64,000 nt of DNA from Streptomyces asoensis. Lineage in GTDB: Bacteria; Actinomycetota; Actinomycetes; Streptomycetales; Streptomycetaceae. Numbering within the stretch: position 1 is the first letter of the stretch; each line of letters begins with the position of its first letter. The DNA is taken from the NCBI RefSeq assembly GCF_016860545.1, contig NZ_BNEB01000002.1:124001-188000 (forward strand), given 5' to 3'. Positions 7,172 through 14,797 of this stretch are shown here, piece by piece. The notes under the pieces were generated by a model. It was not told the origin of the DNA, searched no databases, and saw only the letters and a program-made list of their open reading frames with translations. A program made the translations under genes and the position numbers.

Positions 7172-8998
7172 TTACGGCTGGAAACGCAGGATCTGCGGGT
7201 CGTGGTCGCTGATCTGGTCGTGGAACTCCGAGTTGATGTGCACGCTGTCGTACTCGAAGTCGCCGTCGTGCTTGATCGAACGGCTCACCAGGATCTGGTC
7301 CAGGACCTGCTGGTTGCCCTGGTAGTCGTAGGAGTAACGCTCGTTCCTGGACAGCGACTTGATCGCCGACCAGAGCGTGCCGTCACCCTCGAGGATCTGC
7401 GCCGTGCCGGAGAACTCGAAGTCGTTGATGTCGCCCAGGGCGATCACGTCCGCCTTCTTCTCCACGGCGAGGATGTCCTTGACGAAGGCGTTGACCAGCG
7501 TCGCCTGCTGGTGGCGCTGCGTCTCCGAGCTGCGCACCACCGGCTGGTACTGCGAGGTCAGACCCTGGTCGCCGCCCTTGGAGTTGAAGTGGTTGGCGAT
7601 CACGAAGACCGTGCGGCCGCGGAAGACGAACTCGCCGACCAGCGGCTTGCGGCTGCTCGCCCAGGCGGTGTTCGCCGGGTCGATGCGGCCGGGGGAGGCG
7701 GTGAGCTGCGGGCGGCCCTGCACCTCGGTGACGCCGACGGCCGTGGTCGCGTTGCCGCCCGCGCGGTCCGTGAACGACACGCGCTGCGGGTTGAACAGGA
7801 ACACCTGACGGATGTTCCCGCCCGGCTCGCCGCCGTCGGTGTTGTTGGTCGGGTCGATCGAGCGCCAGTCGTACCGGGGGCCGCCCGCCGCCACGATCGC
7901 GTCGATCAGCTTGCCCACCGTGACGTCGGCGGCGGTCGTGCCGTCGTTCGTCGCGCCGTTGTTGTCCTGGATCTCCTCCAGGGACACGATGTCGGGCGAC
8001 TTCAGGTTGTTCACGATCGCGGCGGCGTGCTCCCCGAACGTGGCGTCGGACGGGTCGAGGTTCTCGACGTTGTACGTCGCGACCGCCAGTTCGTCCTTCT
8101 TCTGCTTGCGCGTCGACTCCCGCTCCAGGCCGCCGCTCTTCAGCGTGCCCAGCTGGTTCGCGACGAGCGTGTAGCCACCGAACTGGTTGTAGTCCAGCGG
8201 GCCCGAGGTGACGCCGGCGAGGGTGTCACCGACGTTCGCGACCGGGAAGTCGGCCGTCGCGCCGAGCGACTGGATCTGGAGCCGGCCGGTGTTCTGCGAG
8301 GCGTACGAGCCGTACAGCGTGCCACCGCGGCGGGTGTCGTTCTCGTGCGGCTTCACCGTGACCCACAGCTCGCTGTACGGGTCCGTGGCGGTGACCACGC
8401 CGGCGTCGGCGACCTGGACGTTCATGCCCTCGAGGGACTCGTAGTAGTCCAGGGCGTACGTGCCGGGCCGCAGGGTGAGACCGTTGACGGAGTTGTTGGC
8501 CGCGGGGTCGCCGGCCGGGGTGTACGCCGCCGGGACCGACTTCTTGTTCACCACGGTCGCGGCGGGCACCGCGTTGCCGCTGGACAGCACGGTGACCGTC
8601 GGCTTGGTGATCTCCGTGACCGACTGGTTGCCGGTCGAGACGCCGCCCGGGACGTACTCGGAGACCGTGCCGTTCACCGTGACGGAGTCGCCGACGGCGA
8701 CCTTCGGGGCGGAGCTGGTGAAGACGAAGACGCCCTCACTGGTGGCCGGGTCGGCGTCCGGGTTCGGATCCTGGATCCAGAAGCCCTTGGACGAGCCGTA
8801 GGTGCGCACGCCGGTGACGATTCCGGCCACACCCGAGACCGCCTGGCCGGCGTACGGCGACACCCGGGTGGTGCCCTGGATGTCGTGGACGGCCACCGTC
8901 TCCGCGTGGGCGGGCGTGGTGAGCGCGACGGTGGAGGCCGCGGAACAGGCGGCGGCGACGGTGAGCGCGGCGAGACGCGCGGACTTCTTGCTCGGCAA
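7172..8998 (-). CDS. Secreted ExeM/NucH-like endonuclease-exonuclease-phosphatase protein
   Basis: 608 residues from TTG 8998, which has GGAGGG 6 nt upstream on its own strand; an ATG at 9022 would add eight residues but has a poor RBS. A Sec signal peptide (KKSARLAALTVAAACSAAS, cut after PAHA) leads to an OB-fold-like domain (VSGVAGIVTGVRTYGSSKGFWIQD), then an EEP catalytic domain with TYNVENLDP, SLEEIQDN, NHFNSKGGDQG, LGDINDF and the terminal SDHDP. These are the Mg-binding and catalytic motifs. It likely degrades extracellular DNA for phosphate. It shares a promoter-region motif with another secreted phosphoesterase at 46.5 kb. Confidence 0.88.
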   Translation of the reverse strand: MPSKKSARLAALTVAAACSAASTVALTTPAHAETVAVHDIQGTTRVSPYAGQAVSGVAGIVTGVRTYGSSKGFWIQDPNPDADPATSEGVFVFTSSAPKVAVGDSVTVNGTVSEYVPGGVSTGNQSVTEITKPTVTVLSSGNAVPAATVVNKKSVPAAYTPAGDPAANNSVNGLTLRPGTYALDYYESLEGMNVQVADAGVVTATDPYSELWVTVKPHENDTRRGGTLYGSYASQNTGRLQIQSLGATADFPVANVGDTLAGVTSGPLDYNQFGGYTLVANQLGTLKSGGLERESTRKQKKDELAVATYNVENLDPSDATFGEHAAAIVNNLKSPDIVSLEEIQDNNGATNDGTTAADVTVGKLIDAIVAAGGPRYDWRSIDPTNNTDGGEPGGNIRQVFLFNPQRVSFTDRAGGNATTAVGVTEVQGRPQLTASPGRIDPANTAWASSRKPLVGEFVFRGRTVFVIANHFNSKGGDQGLTSQYQPVVRSSETQRHQQATLVNAFVKDILAVEKKADVIALGDINDFEFSGTAQILEGDGTLWSAIKSLSRNERYSYDYQGNQQVLDQILVSRSIKHDGDFEYDSVHINSEFHDQISDHDPQILRFQP

Positions 8999-9080
8999 CG
9001 GAATCCCTCCGGGGACGTTCATGAGTGCCGGGACGAGGGTGGATCGTGGAACGGGAGGCCGCGACCCGCGGGGCGGACGC

Positions 9081-9133
9081 GACGCGCGTAGAAATTACAG
9101 TGAACATATGTCCATCGGATTTCTACGCGCGTC
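9081..9133. promoter_or_regulatory. 15-bp inverted repeat upstream of the secreted nuclease
   Basis: GACGCGCGTAGAAAT (9081-9095) is repeated in perfect inversion as ATTTCTACGCGCGTC (9119-9133) around a 23-bp AT-rich centre containing GTGAACATATG. It lies 83-135 bp upstream of the TTG start. The arm recurs at 46479-46492 in front of a secreted acid phosphatase. The arrangement suggests a dimeric regulator site, or two opposed promoter elements with TAGAAA as the -10. Confidence 0.65.
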
Positions 9134-9289
9134 AATCTCCTGCCTGGTCACGCCACTTGTCAAGGTTTCAGCCATGTACGCGGCCTGACGGGGAGATGAA
9201 CCGGGCGGCATGGGTCCATACCCGTCTAGGCTGAGTGGCCCAGTGTCCCGGCGGGCCGGTGGCACCACGCGCCCTAGGAGAACCAGCCG

Positions 9290-10717
9290 ATGTCAGACAG
9301 CTCCCCCCTGCCGCCGGTGCTGCTGCACCCCGAAGCGGAGCTGGCGCGCGACGCGCTGTCCACGCCGTTGCTCTCCCGGGCCGCCCTGCTCGCCCGCTGG
9401 GCCGGCCCCGGCACCCGGGTCGACGCCGGGGGCGGACTCGTCGAGGAACAGCTGGCCCCCGCCGCCGAGGCGCTCGGTCTGACCGGGGACGACGCCGCCG
9501 CCGGCGCGAGCGAGGCGTGGCGGGTGGCCATGGACGCCGGGCTCGTGGAGGTCGTCGACGAGGAGGCCGGCACCGTCGTGGCCGGCGAGGACCTGGCCCT
9601 GCTGACCGGCGGTTCCCCGCACGACGTCCTCGCGGTGTGGCTCGCCGCCCTGGAGACCGTGCTGGCCGACGCGGCCGTCCCCGACCTGGACGAGCTGATG
9701 GACGCCATGGACGAGGGCGGCGAGATCGACTTCTCCCGCCTCGACTGGAACCCCGAGGCCGAGGCCGAGTTCCTCGACGGCGTGCTCGGCAACCTCTACC
9801 TGCTCACCGCCAGCGAGGACGGCCCCGGCGACGGCCCCGTCCCGCTCCCCGCGCTCGCCGCGTCGATGATCGTCCCCGGTGACATGGACGAGCCCACCAA
9901 CGACGTGCTGGAGCAGGTCTCCGACGCGATGATGCGGCTCGACGACCAGTTCCGCCTCCTGGAGCCGATCGGGATCGTCGCCTACCGCCCTGTCGACGAG
10001 GACCTGATGGCGGACCCCGAGGAGGAGCCCGCCGCCCCGGTCGACGAGACCGACGTGTCGCGGTACGGCATGGTCCGGCTCACCCCCCTCGGCGTGTACG
10101 GACTGCGCGCCCGGCTGCTGGAGGCCGGGTTCGACGCCCCGGCCGTCGGGGACCTCGCCGACAAGGGCGCCGACGTCCTCCTCGACGGCAGCGCCGCCTA
10201 CGGCTCGCGGGCCGCGCTCGCCGAGACCGAGCAGTGGCTCGTGCGCCGCGAACCCCTCGACGCCGCACGTGAGCTGCTGGGCGCCGCCCGCGGCGCGGAC
10301 CACGGCGCGCCGCTGCGCAGGCTGCGCTGCCAGCAGGCCCTGTCCCTCGTCGGCGGCCAGGCCGAACCCGCCGTCCGCGAGGTCCTCGACGACCCCGAGC
10401 TCGGCGGCCTCGCCCGCGTCTGGCTGAGCGAGCTCGGCGCGACGGACGTACCCGCGCCCTCCGAGGAACTGGTCTTCTGGCTCACCATCGACACCCTGGC
10501 CGCGCAGCTCGCCGCCGAGGGCAACTCCGAGGAACTCCAGGCCCTCGTCGAGGGGCTCGCCCAGCAGCACGGCGGGTTCTTCTCGGCGGCCTGGCGCGTC
10601 GACCACCCGGCCACCCCGGACGTCCTGGAGGCGATGGGCCGCCTGCACCCCGACAAGCGCATCGCCAAGGAGGCCCGCAAGGCGGCCTTCAAGGCCCGCT
10701 CGCAACAGGGCGGATGA
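9290..10717 (+). CDS. Conserved protein of unknown function
   Basis: 475 residues, acidic, soluble, with no signal peptide. It starts MSDSSPLPPVLLHPEAEL with RBS AGGAGAA. The N-terminal third reads like alpha-helical repeats. Near residue 260 there is a winged-helix-like phrase (RYGMVRLTPLGVYGLRARL). The C-terminal third is again helical (REVLDDPELGGLARVWLSELGA, HEAT-like) and ends in a basic KRIAKEARKAAFKARSQ. Similar proteins occur across streptomycetes, but I do not recognise a function. It is monocistronic, between the divergent nuclease gene and phoX. Confidence 0.75.
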   Translation: MSDSSPLPPVLLHPEAELARDALSTPLLSRAALLARWAGPGTRVDAGGGLVEEQLAPAAEALGLTGDDAAAGASEAWRVAMDAGLVEVVDEEAGTVVAGEDLALLTGGSPHDVLAVWLAALETVLADAAVPDLDELMDAMDEGGEIDFSRLDWNPEAEAEFLDGVLGNLYLLTASEDGPGDGPVPLPALAASMIVPGDMDEPTNDVLEQVSDAMMRLDDQFRLLEPIGIVAYRPVDEDLMADPEEEPAAPVDETDVSRYGMVRLTPLGVYGLRARLLEAGFDAPAVGDLADKGADVLLDGSAAYGSRAALAETEQWLVRREPLDAARELLGAARGADHGAPLRRLRCQQALSLVGGQAEPAVREVLDDPELGGLARVWLSELGATDVPAPSEELVFWLTIDTLAAQLAAEGNSEELQALVEGLAQQHGGFFSAAWRVDHPATPDVLEAMGRLHPDKRIAKEARKAAFKARSQQGG

Positions 10718-10873
10718 CCCGGTGGCCGGTGGCCGGCCGCCGGTAGCCGGAGTCCGGTGAGCGGTGAGCGGGTGGGGTCCGGCGTGGGGAGGGGCTCTCT
10801 TCGGTCTTCCGTTGCCCTCCCGTGGCCTGATCCGTACGGATTCATGGAAGGGGGTCCCTCGAAGTCGCCGGAC

Positions 10874-10895
10874 GTTCAACTCCCGTTCAGGCATG
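10874..10895 (+). promoter_or_regulatory. PHO box (PhoP direct repeats)
   Basis: Two adjacent 11-bp units, GTTCAACTCCC (10874-10884) and GTTCAGGCATG (10885-10895), match the Streptomyces PhoP direct-repeat pattern GTTCACCNNNN. They lie 71-92 bp upstream of the PhoX start, so phosphate-starvation control by PhoR-PhoP is expected. Confidence 0.7.
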
Positions 10896-10965
10896 GGCGG
10901 GACGGTGACGCCGAACCGAGGTCCGCCACCCTCCACGGCACTTCCACCGCGTCTCAGGAGACACC

Positions 10966-12447
10966 ATGTCGCTCACCCGCAGGGACTTCGCAAGGCAATC
11001 CGCGCTCACCGGTGCCGGGGTCGCGCTGGCGGGCAGCGTAGGCGCCCTCGCCACCGCGCCGAACGCCCTCGCCGCCTCGGAGACCGAGTCCGCCGCGGAC
11101 GCCGCGGACGCCGCCCACGCCGGGCAGGGCGCGCAGGCGTCGGCGGCCGGGCACCACGGCGTCGGCTACGGCCCGCTGCTCCCCGACCCCGCGGGCATCC
11201 TCGCCCTGCCCGCCGGATTCAAGTACCGCGTCATCACCTACAGCGGGAAGACCAAGCTGGAGTCCGGCGAGATCACGCCGTCCAACCACGACGGCACCGC
11301 CACCTTCTGCGGCCCCCGCGGCGCGACGCTGCTCGTCAACAACCACGAGCTCAAGGGCCCGCGCGCGAGCTGGCAGTACCCGGTCCCGCTCACCGAGGGC
11401 CTCGTCTACGACCCGGCCGCGGCCGGCGGCTGCACGGTCGTCGAGGTGCGCCCCGGCGGCCGGGTCGCCGAATGGGTCGGCATCGCCGGAACCTCCACCA
11501 ACTGCGCGGGCGGCACCACTCCCTGGGACACCTGGCTCACCGGCGAGGAGACCGAGGACAAGGCCGGCCAGAACGGCATGACCAAGGACCACGGCTACAT
11601 CTTCGAGGTCGACCCGGAGGACCGCCGCGCCAACCGCGACCCGCGGCCGGTCAAGGCGTTCGGCCGCTACGCCCACGAGGCCGTCGTCATCGACCCCAAG
11701 CGCGGCCACGCGTACCTGACCGAGGACGCCTCGGGCCCCAACGGCCTGCTCTACCGCTGGACCCCGCCGGCGGGCTTCCGCCACGGCCGCGGCAAGCTGC
11801 GCACCCTCGCCGACGACGCCGGTGTCCTCCAGGCCTTCAAGTGCTTCGACTCCGGCGGCAAGTTCGTCGACGACCTGTCCCGCGCCACGAAGACCGGCAC
11901 GGTGTACGGCGTGGACTGGGTCGACGTGCCCGACCGCGACGCCCGGACGGTGTCCGTCCGCAAGCAGTTCGCCGACGGCCAGGTCACGCGCGCCCGCAAG
12001 CTGGAGGGCATGTGGTGGGGCGACGGCGGGACCTACATCGTCTCCTCGTACGCCCGTGACGAGAGCCCCGTCCAGCACGACGGCGCCGTCTGGTTCTACG
12101 ACCCCAAGCGCCGCACGCTGACCCTGAAGGTCCTCCTCGGCGTCAACCCCGACCCGTCCGTGGACGGCGCCTTCGACGGTCCCGACAACATCACCGTCTC
12201 CCCGTACGGCGGTCTCGTCATCGCCGAGGACGGCGAGGGCGTCCAGCACCTGTTCGGCGCCACCGACAGCGGCCGCACCTACCCGATCGCCCGCAACGAA
12301 CTGAACATCGGCACCGAGGACGAGCCGGAGTACAGCGAGTTCACCGGCGTCACCTTCTCGCCCGACGGCCACACCCTCTACGCCAACATCCAGACGCCGG
12401 GCATCATGCTGGCGATCACCGGCCCGTGGAAGCGGCAGAAGCGGTGA
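10966..12447 (+). CDS. phoX: PhoX-family secreted alkaline phosphatase
   Basis: 493 residues. A Tat signal (SLTRRDFARQSALTGAG, cleavage near NALA) fits a cofactor-loaded exported enzyme. The body is the PhoX/DUF839 beta-propeller, with RVITYSGKTK, TFCGPRGATLLVNNHE, GTSTNCAGGTTPWDTWLTGEE, HGYIFEVDP, HEAVVIDP, LLYRW and the C-terminal VIAEDGEG. Family members are Ca/Fe-dependent monomeric phosphatases. The ATG has an upstream AGGAG, and the preceding PHO box supports a phosphate-scavenging role. Substrate specificity cannot be read from the sequence. Confidence 0.9.
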   Translation: MSLTRRDFARQSALTGAGVALAGSVGALATAPNALAASETESAADAADAAHAGQGAQASAAGHHGVGYGPLLPDPAGILALPAGFKYRVITYSGKTKLESGEITPSNHDGTATFCGPRGATLLVNNHELKGPRASWQYPVPLTEGLVYDPAAAGGCTVVEVRPGGRVAEWVGIAGTSTNCAGGTTPWDTWLTGEETEDKAGQNGMTKDHGYIFEVDPEDRRANRDPRPVKAFGRYAHEAVVIDPKRGHAYLTEDASGPNGLLYRWTPPAGFRHGRGKLRTLADDAGVLQAFKCFDSGGKFVDDLSRATKTGTVYGVDWVDVPDRDARTVSVRKQFADGQVTRARKLEGMWWGDGGTYIVSSYARDESPVQHDGAVWFYDPKRRTLTLKVLLGVNPDPSVDGAFDGPDNITVSPYGGLVIAEDGEGVQHLFGATDSGRTYPIARNELNIGTEDEPEYSEFTGVTFSPDGHTLYANIQTPGIMLAITGPWKRQKR

Positions 12448-12493
12448 ACCTGACGCGCAATTAATTCGTTCGCTCCGTCCGCGGCCGCCCTCC

Positions 12494-12499
12494 TAAAGT
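12494..12499 (+). promoter_or_regulatory. Putative -10 box for the Y RNA cluster
   Basis: TAAAGT ends 6 nt before 12506, the first base of the terminal helix of the first Y RNA, which is the right distance for a transcription start there. No convincing -35 is visible at 17 bp. Confidence 0.4.
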
Positions 12500-12505
12500 G
12501 ATGAA

Positions 12506-12643
12506 CGTCCAGGTGCGAAGGCAGGACCTACTTCCACTGATAATGGGGCGGCCGCGGGTTCGAGTCCCGCCACCGGTACTACGCGCCGGTGTAGCTCAGG
12601 GGCAGAGCACCTTGTCGGTTCCGCCGGCTTCGATCTCTGGACG
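12506..12643 (+). ncRNA. Y RNA 1 with permuted tRNA-like module
   Basis: The terminal helix is CGTCCAG (12506-12512) with CTGGACG (12637-12643). The Ro-type internal region has GGTGCGAA on the 5' side and CGATCT on the 3' side. The upper helix is GGC-A-GGACC (12520-12528) with GGTTCCGCC (12617-12625). It carries a tRNA-like module in permuted order: T-arm GCGGG-TTCGAGT-CCCGC (12554-12570), closed acceptor CACCGG/CCGGTG (12571-12591), D-arm GCTC-AGGGGCA-GAGC (12594-12608). The 5' GGUGCGAAGG resembles GGUCCGAAGG of vertebrate Y RNA. It lies upstream of the Ro-like TROVE gene. Bacterial Y RNAs with tRNA mimicry are known (Salmonella YrlA); this assignment is by structure and neighbourhood. Confidence 0.8.
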
Positions 12644-12659
12644 CCACAATTTCACAGCA

Positions 12660-12732
12660 CCTCCCGGTGCGCGGGCTGCGGCTACTTCTCTCCAAAAGAA
12701 ATCCGGGCCGCCGCCGACTTGATCTCGGGAGG
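12660..12732 (+). ncRNA. Y RNA 2, minimal form without tRNA-like module
   Basis: The terminal helix is CCTCCCG (12660-12666) with CGGGAGG (12726-12732). The same Ro-type motif follows: GGTGCG (12666-12671) opposite CTTGATCT (12718-12725), close to the CUUGAC of metazoan Y RNAs. The upper helix is GGC-T-GCGGC (12674-12682) with GCCGCCGCC (12707-12715). Only a 24-nt pyrimidine/A-rich loop caps it where the neighbours hold the tRNA-like module. At about 73 nt it may be only the Ro-binding handle, or a degenerate copy, although its helices are fully paired. Confidence 0.72.
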
Positions 12733-12746
12733 CGCAGCATGTGGTG

Positions 12747-12886
12747 GGTGTCCGGTGCGCAGGCAGCGGTTACTTCATTGGATCGGACGGTCGCGGGTTC
12801 GAGTCCCGTCACCGGCTCAGGGCCGGTGTAGCTCAGTGGGCAGAGCATCTGGCTGAGTCCGTCGCCGACCCCTGATCTCGGGCACC
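12747..12886 (+). ncRNA. Y RNA 3 with permuted tRNA-like module
   Basis: The terminal helix is GGTGTCCG (12747-12754) with CGGGCACC (12879-12886), one U-G wobble. The Ro-type GGTGCG and GATCT are conserved. The upper helix is GGC-A-GCGG (12762-12769) with CCGTCGCC (12859-12866), keeping the same internal A-C mismatch as Y RNA 1. tRNA-like module: T-arm GCGGG-TTCGAGT-CCCGT (12793-12809), acceptor CACCGGC/GCCGGTG closed by TCAGG (12810-12828), D-arm GCTC-AGTGGGCA-GAGC (12831-12846). No anticodon arm exists; the Ro stem takes its place. A T-rich stretch follows. The TROVE start is 64 bp downstream. Confidence 0.8.
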
Positions 12887-12950
12887 TTCCTTTTGCTGCG
12901 CCTTTCCCCGACAGACGAAACAATGAACACCGAATTCGGGGGAATTCACC

Positions 12951-14540
12951 ATGGCGCGCTTCAATATCCGTGCCCGTAAACCGCGTCCCGTCTCGCCCGT
13001 GACCACCACGGGCCGGGTGCTCCGTACCCATCAGGGCGGCCGCGGTCACGAGCGGGACACCCGCTCCGAACTCTTCCTGCTGGCGATCGCGAACTTCGTC
13101 TCGCAGCAGACCTTCTACGAGTCCGGCGCCGACCGCGACGACCGCTTCACCCGGCTGGTCCGCGAACTCGCCGTCAGCGACCCCACCTGGACGGCCGGCC
13201 TGCTCGGCTGGCTGCGTGGCGAGGGCAACCTGCGCACCGCCGCGATCGTGGGCGCCGCCGAGTACGTGCACGCGCGGCTCGCGGTGGGAGCCACCGGCGG
13301 TCCTTCGAACCGGCAGGTCGTGGACTCCGTGCTGCGGCGTCCCGACGAGCCGGGCGAGCTGCTCGCGTACTGGACGGCGACCCACGGCCGGGCCCTGCCC
13401 AAGCCGGTCAAGCGCGGTGTCGCCGACGCCGTACGGCGGCTCTACAGCGGCAAGTCGCTGCTGAAGTACGACACAGCGTCCAAGGGCTACCGCTTCGGCG
13501 ACGTCCTCAACCTGGTGCACGCCTCGCCGGACCCGGCGAAGCCGTGGCAGGGGGACCTGTTCCGGTACGCCCTCGACCGCCGGCACCACCCGGACACCGC
13601 CGAGGTGCCCAGGTCGCTGCCCGTCCTCGTCGCCCACCGCGACCTGATGGCGCTGCGGCCCGCGAAGCGGCGCAAGGTGGTCACCGGAGCCGGCGGCACG
13701 CGGCGGCTGGCCGAGGCCGGCATGACCTGGGAGGCCCTGGCGGGCTGGCTCCAGGGGCCGATGGACAGGGCGGCCTGGGAGGCGGTCATCCCGACGATGG
13801 GGGTGATGGCCCTGACGCGCAACCTGCGCAACTTCGACGAGGCCGGGGTCTGTGACGAGGTCGCGGCGCAGGTGGCGGCGAGGATCAGCGACCCGGCCGA
13901 GGTCGCCCGTTCGCGTCAGTTCCCGTTCCGCTACCTCGCCGCGTACCGGCACGCGCCCTCGCTGCGCTGGGCGTATCCGCTGGAGCAGGCGCTCGGCCAC
14001 TCGCTGGCCGCGGTGCCCGCACTGCCCGGCCGGACGCTGGTGCTCGTCGACCGCTCGGGCTCGATGTTCTACGCCCGGCTGTCGGACCGCTCCGAGCTCA
14101 ACCGGGCCGACGCGGCGGCGATCTTCGGTACGGCGCTCGCGGTGCGGGCGGCGGACGCGGACCTCGTCGAGTTCGGCACCGTCAGCAAGGCGATCGATTT
14201 CCGTAAGGGGGAGGCCATGGTGAAGATTCTGGAGCGTTTCGGTGACCTCGGAGGCACGGACACCACCGAGGCCGTACGCCGGCACTACCGCGGCCACGAC
14301 CGGGTGCTGATCGTCACCGACGAGCAGTTCACCGCGAGCCGGCACGGCGACCCGACCGACCAGGTCCCGGCGGACGTGCCGGTGTACACCTGGAACCTGG
14401 CCGGCTACCGCGCCGGTCACGGCCCGTCGGGGAAGGCGAACCGGCACACCTTCGGCGGGCTCTCGGACGCGGCCTTCCGGATGGTGCCGCTGCTGGAGGC
14501 CGCGGACGACACGCGGTGGCCGTGGGCGGCCGCGGCCTGA
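12951..14540 (+). CDS. rsr: TROVE-domain RNA-binding protein (Ro60 orthologue)
   Basis: 529 residues. The N-terminal TROVE module is a ring of helical repeats (RDTRSELFLLAIANFVSQQTFYESGADRDDRF, ending about residue 345). A C-terminal vWA-like domain has the MIDAS triad D367-x-S369-x-S371 in LVLVDRSGSM. Ro proteins bind misfolded RNAs through the central hole and Y RNAs on the outer surface. In Deinococcus and Salmonella the Y RNA tethers Ro to PNPase for RNA decay. Three Y-like RNAs lie immediately upstream on the same strand, so this is a complete Ro/Y module. RBS GGGGGA; no RtcB/RtcA repair genes are adjacent. Confidence 0.93.
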   Translation: MARFNIRARKPRPVSPVTTTGRVLRTHQGGRGHERDTRSELFLLAIANFVSQQTFYESGADRDDRFTRLVRELAVSDPTWTAGLLGWLRGEGNLRTAAIVGAAEYVHARLAVGATGGPSNRQVVDSVLRRPDEPGELLAYWTATHGRALPKPVKRGVADAVRRLYSGKSLLKYDTASKGYRFGDVLNLVHASPDPAKPWQGDLFRYALDRRHHPDTAEVPRSLPVLVAHRDLMALRPAKRRKVVTGAGGTRRLAEAGMTWEALAGWLQGPMDRAAWEAVIPTMGVMALTRNLRNFDEAGVCDEVAAQVAARISDPAEVARSRQFPFRYLAAYRHAPSLRWAYPLEQALGHSLAAVPALPGRTLVLVDRSGSMFYARLSDRSELNRADAAAIFGTALAVRAADADLVEFGTVSKAIDFRKGEAMVKILERFGDLGGTDTTEAVRRHYRGHDRVLIVTDEQFTASRHGDPTDQVPADVPVYTWNLAGYRAGHGPSGKANRHTFGGLSDAAFRMVPLLEAADDTRWPWAAAA

Positions 14541-14760
14541 GCCGTCGCACACCGGGCCGGTCGGTGAACGAGAACCGTGACGTCCGGACAGCCGAGGAGC
14601 AGGCGTCGGCCGGGCGCCCGGTCTCGAGGAACCGGTGGTCGGCGGTGGTGCCGGGGGGGCCGGGAGTCGGAGCAGTCCGCGACTCCCGGCCTTCCCATGC
14701 TCCAGGGGTGCAGCGCGGCGAGGAAGCCGTGCGTCTCGTCCACCGCGGGCCGTGCGGCCC

Positions 14761-14797
14761 TTGTGCCGCCGAGAACTGATATCTAACATTTCAGTTC
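14761..14797 (+). promoter_or_regulatory. Promoter and operator of the GntR-acdS operon, leaderless
   Basis: TTGTGC (14761-14766), a 17-bp spacer and TAACAT (14784-14789) put the transcription start at the ATG (14798). GAACTGA (14773-14779) and TCAGTTC (14791-14797) form a 7-bp dyad straddling the -10 and touching the ATG. This is a likely operator of the encoded GntR protein. Confidence 0.65.

Noticed and set aside
7202-9091. Large plus-strand frame opposite the secreted nuclease
   Set aside because: It is the mirror of a well-supported gene with EEP motifs; the product is Arg/Val/Gly-rich with no domain.
9096-9118. PHO box in front of the secreted nuclease
   Set aside because: On the minus strand only one GTTCACTGTAA unit is visible; the adjacent 11 bp do not match the direct-repeat pattern.
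10763-10965. Small genes upstream of phoX
   Set aside because: They overlap the PHO box and promoter region and have no homology that I recognise.
12498-12722. Short protein-coding frame across the first two RNAs
   Set aside because: It has no RBS, an unusual composition for this genome, and runs through structured RNA elements.
12551-12870. One or two tRNA genes
   Set aside because: T- and D-arms are present but in permuted order, the acceptor is closed by a loop and there is no anticodon arm; the flanking covarying stems and the Ro-like gene fit Y RNAs better.
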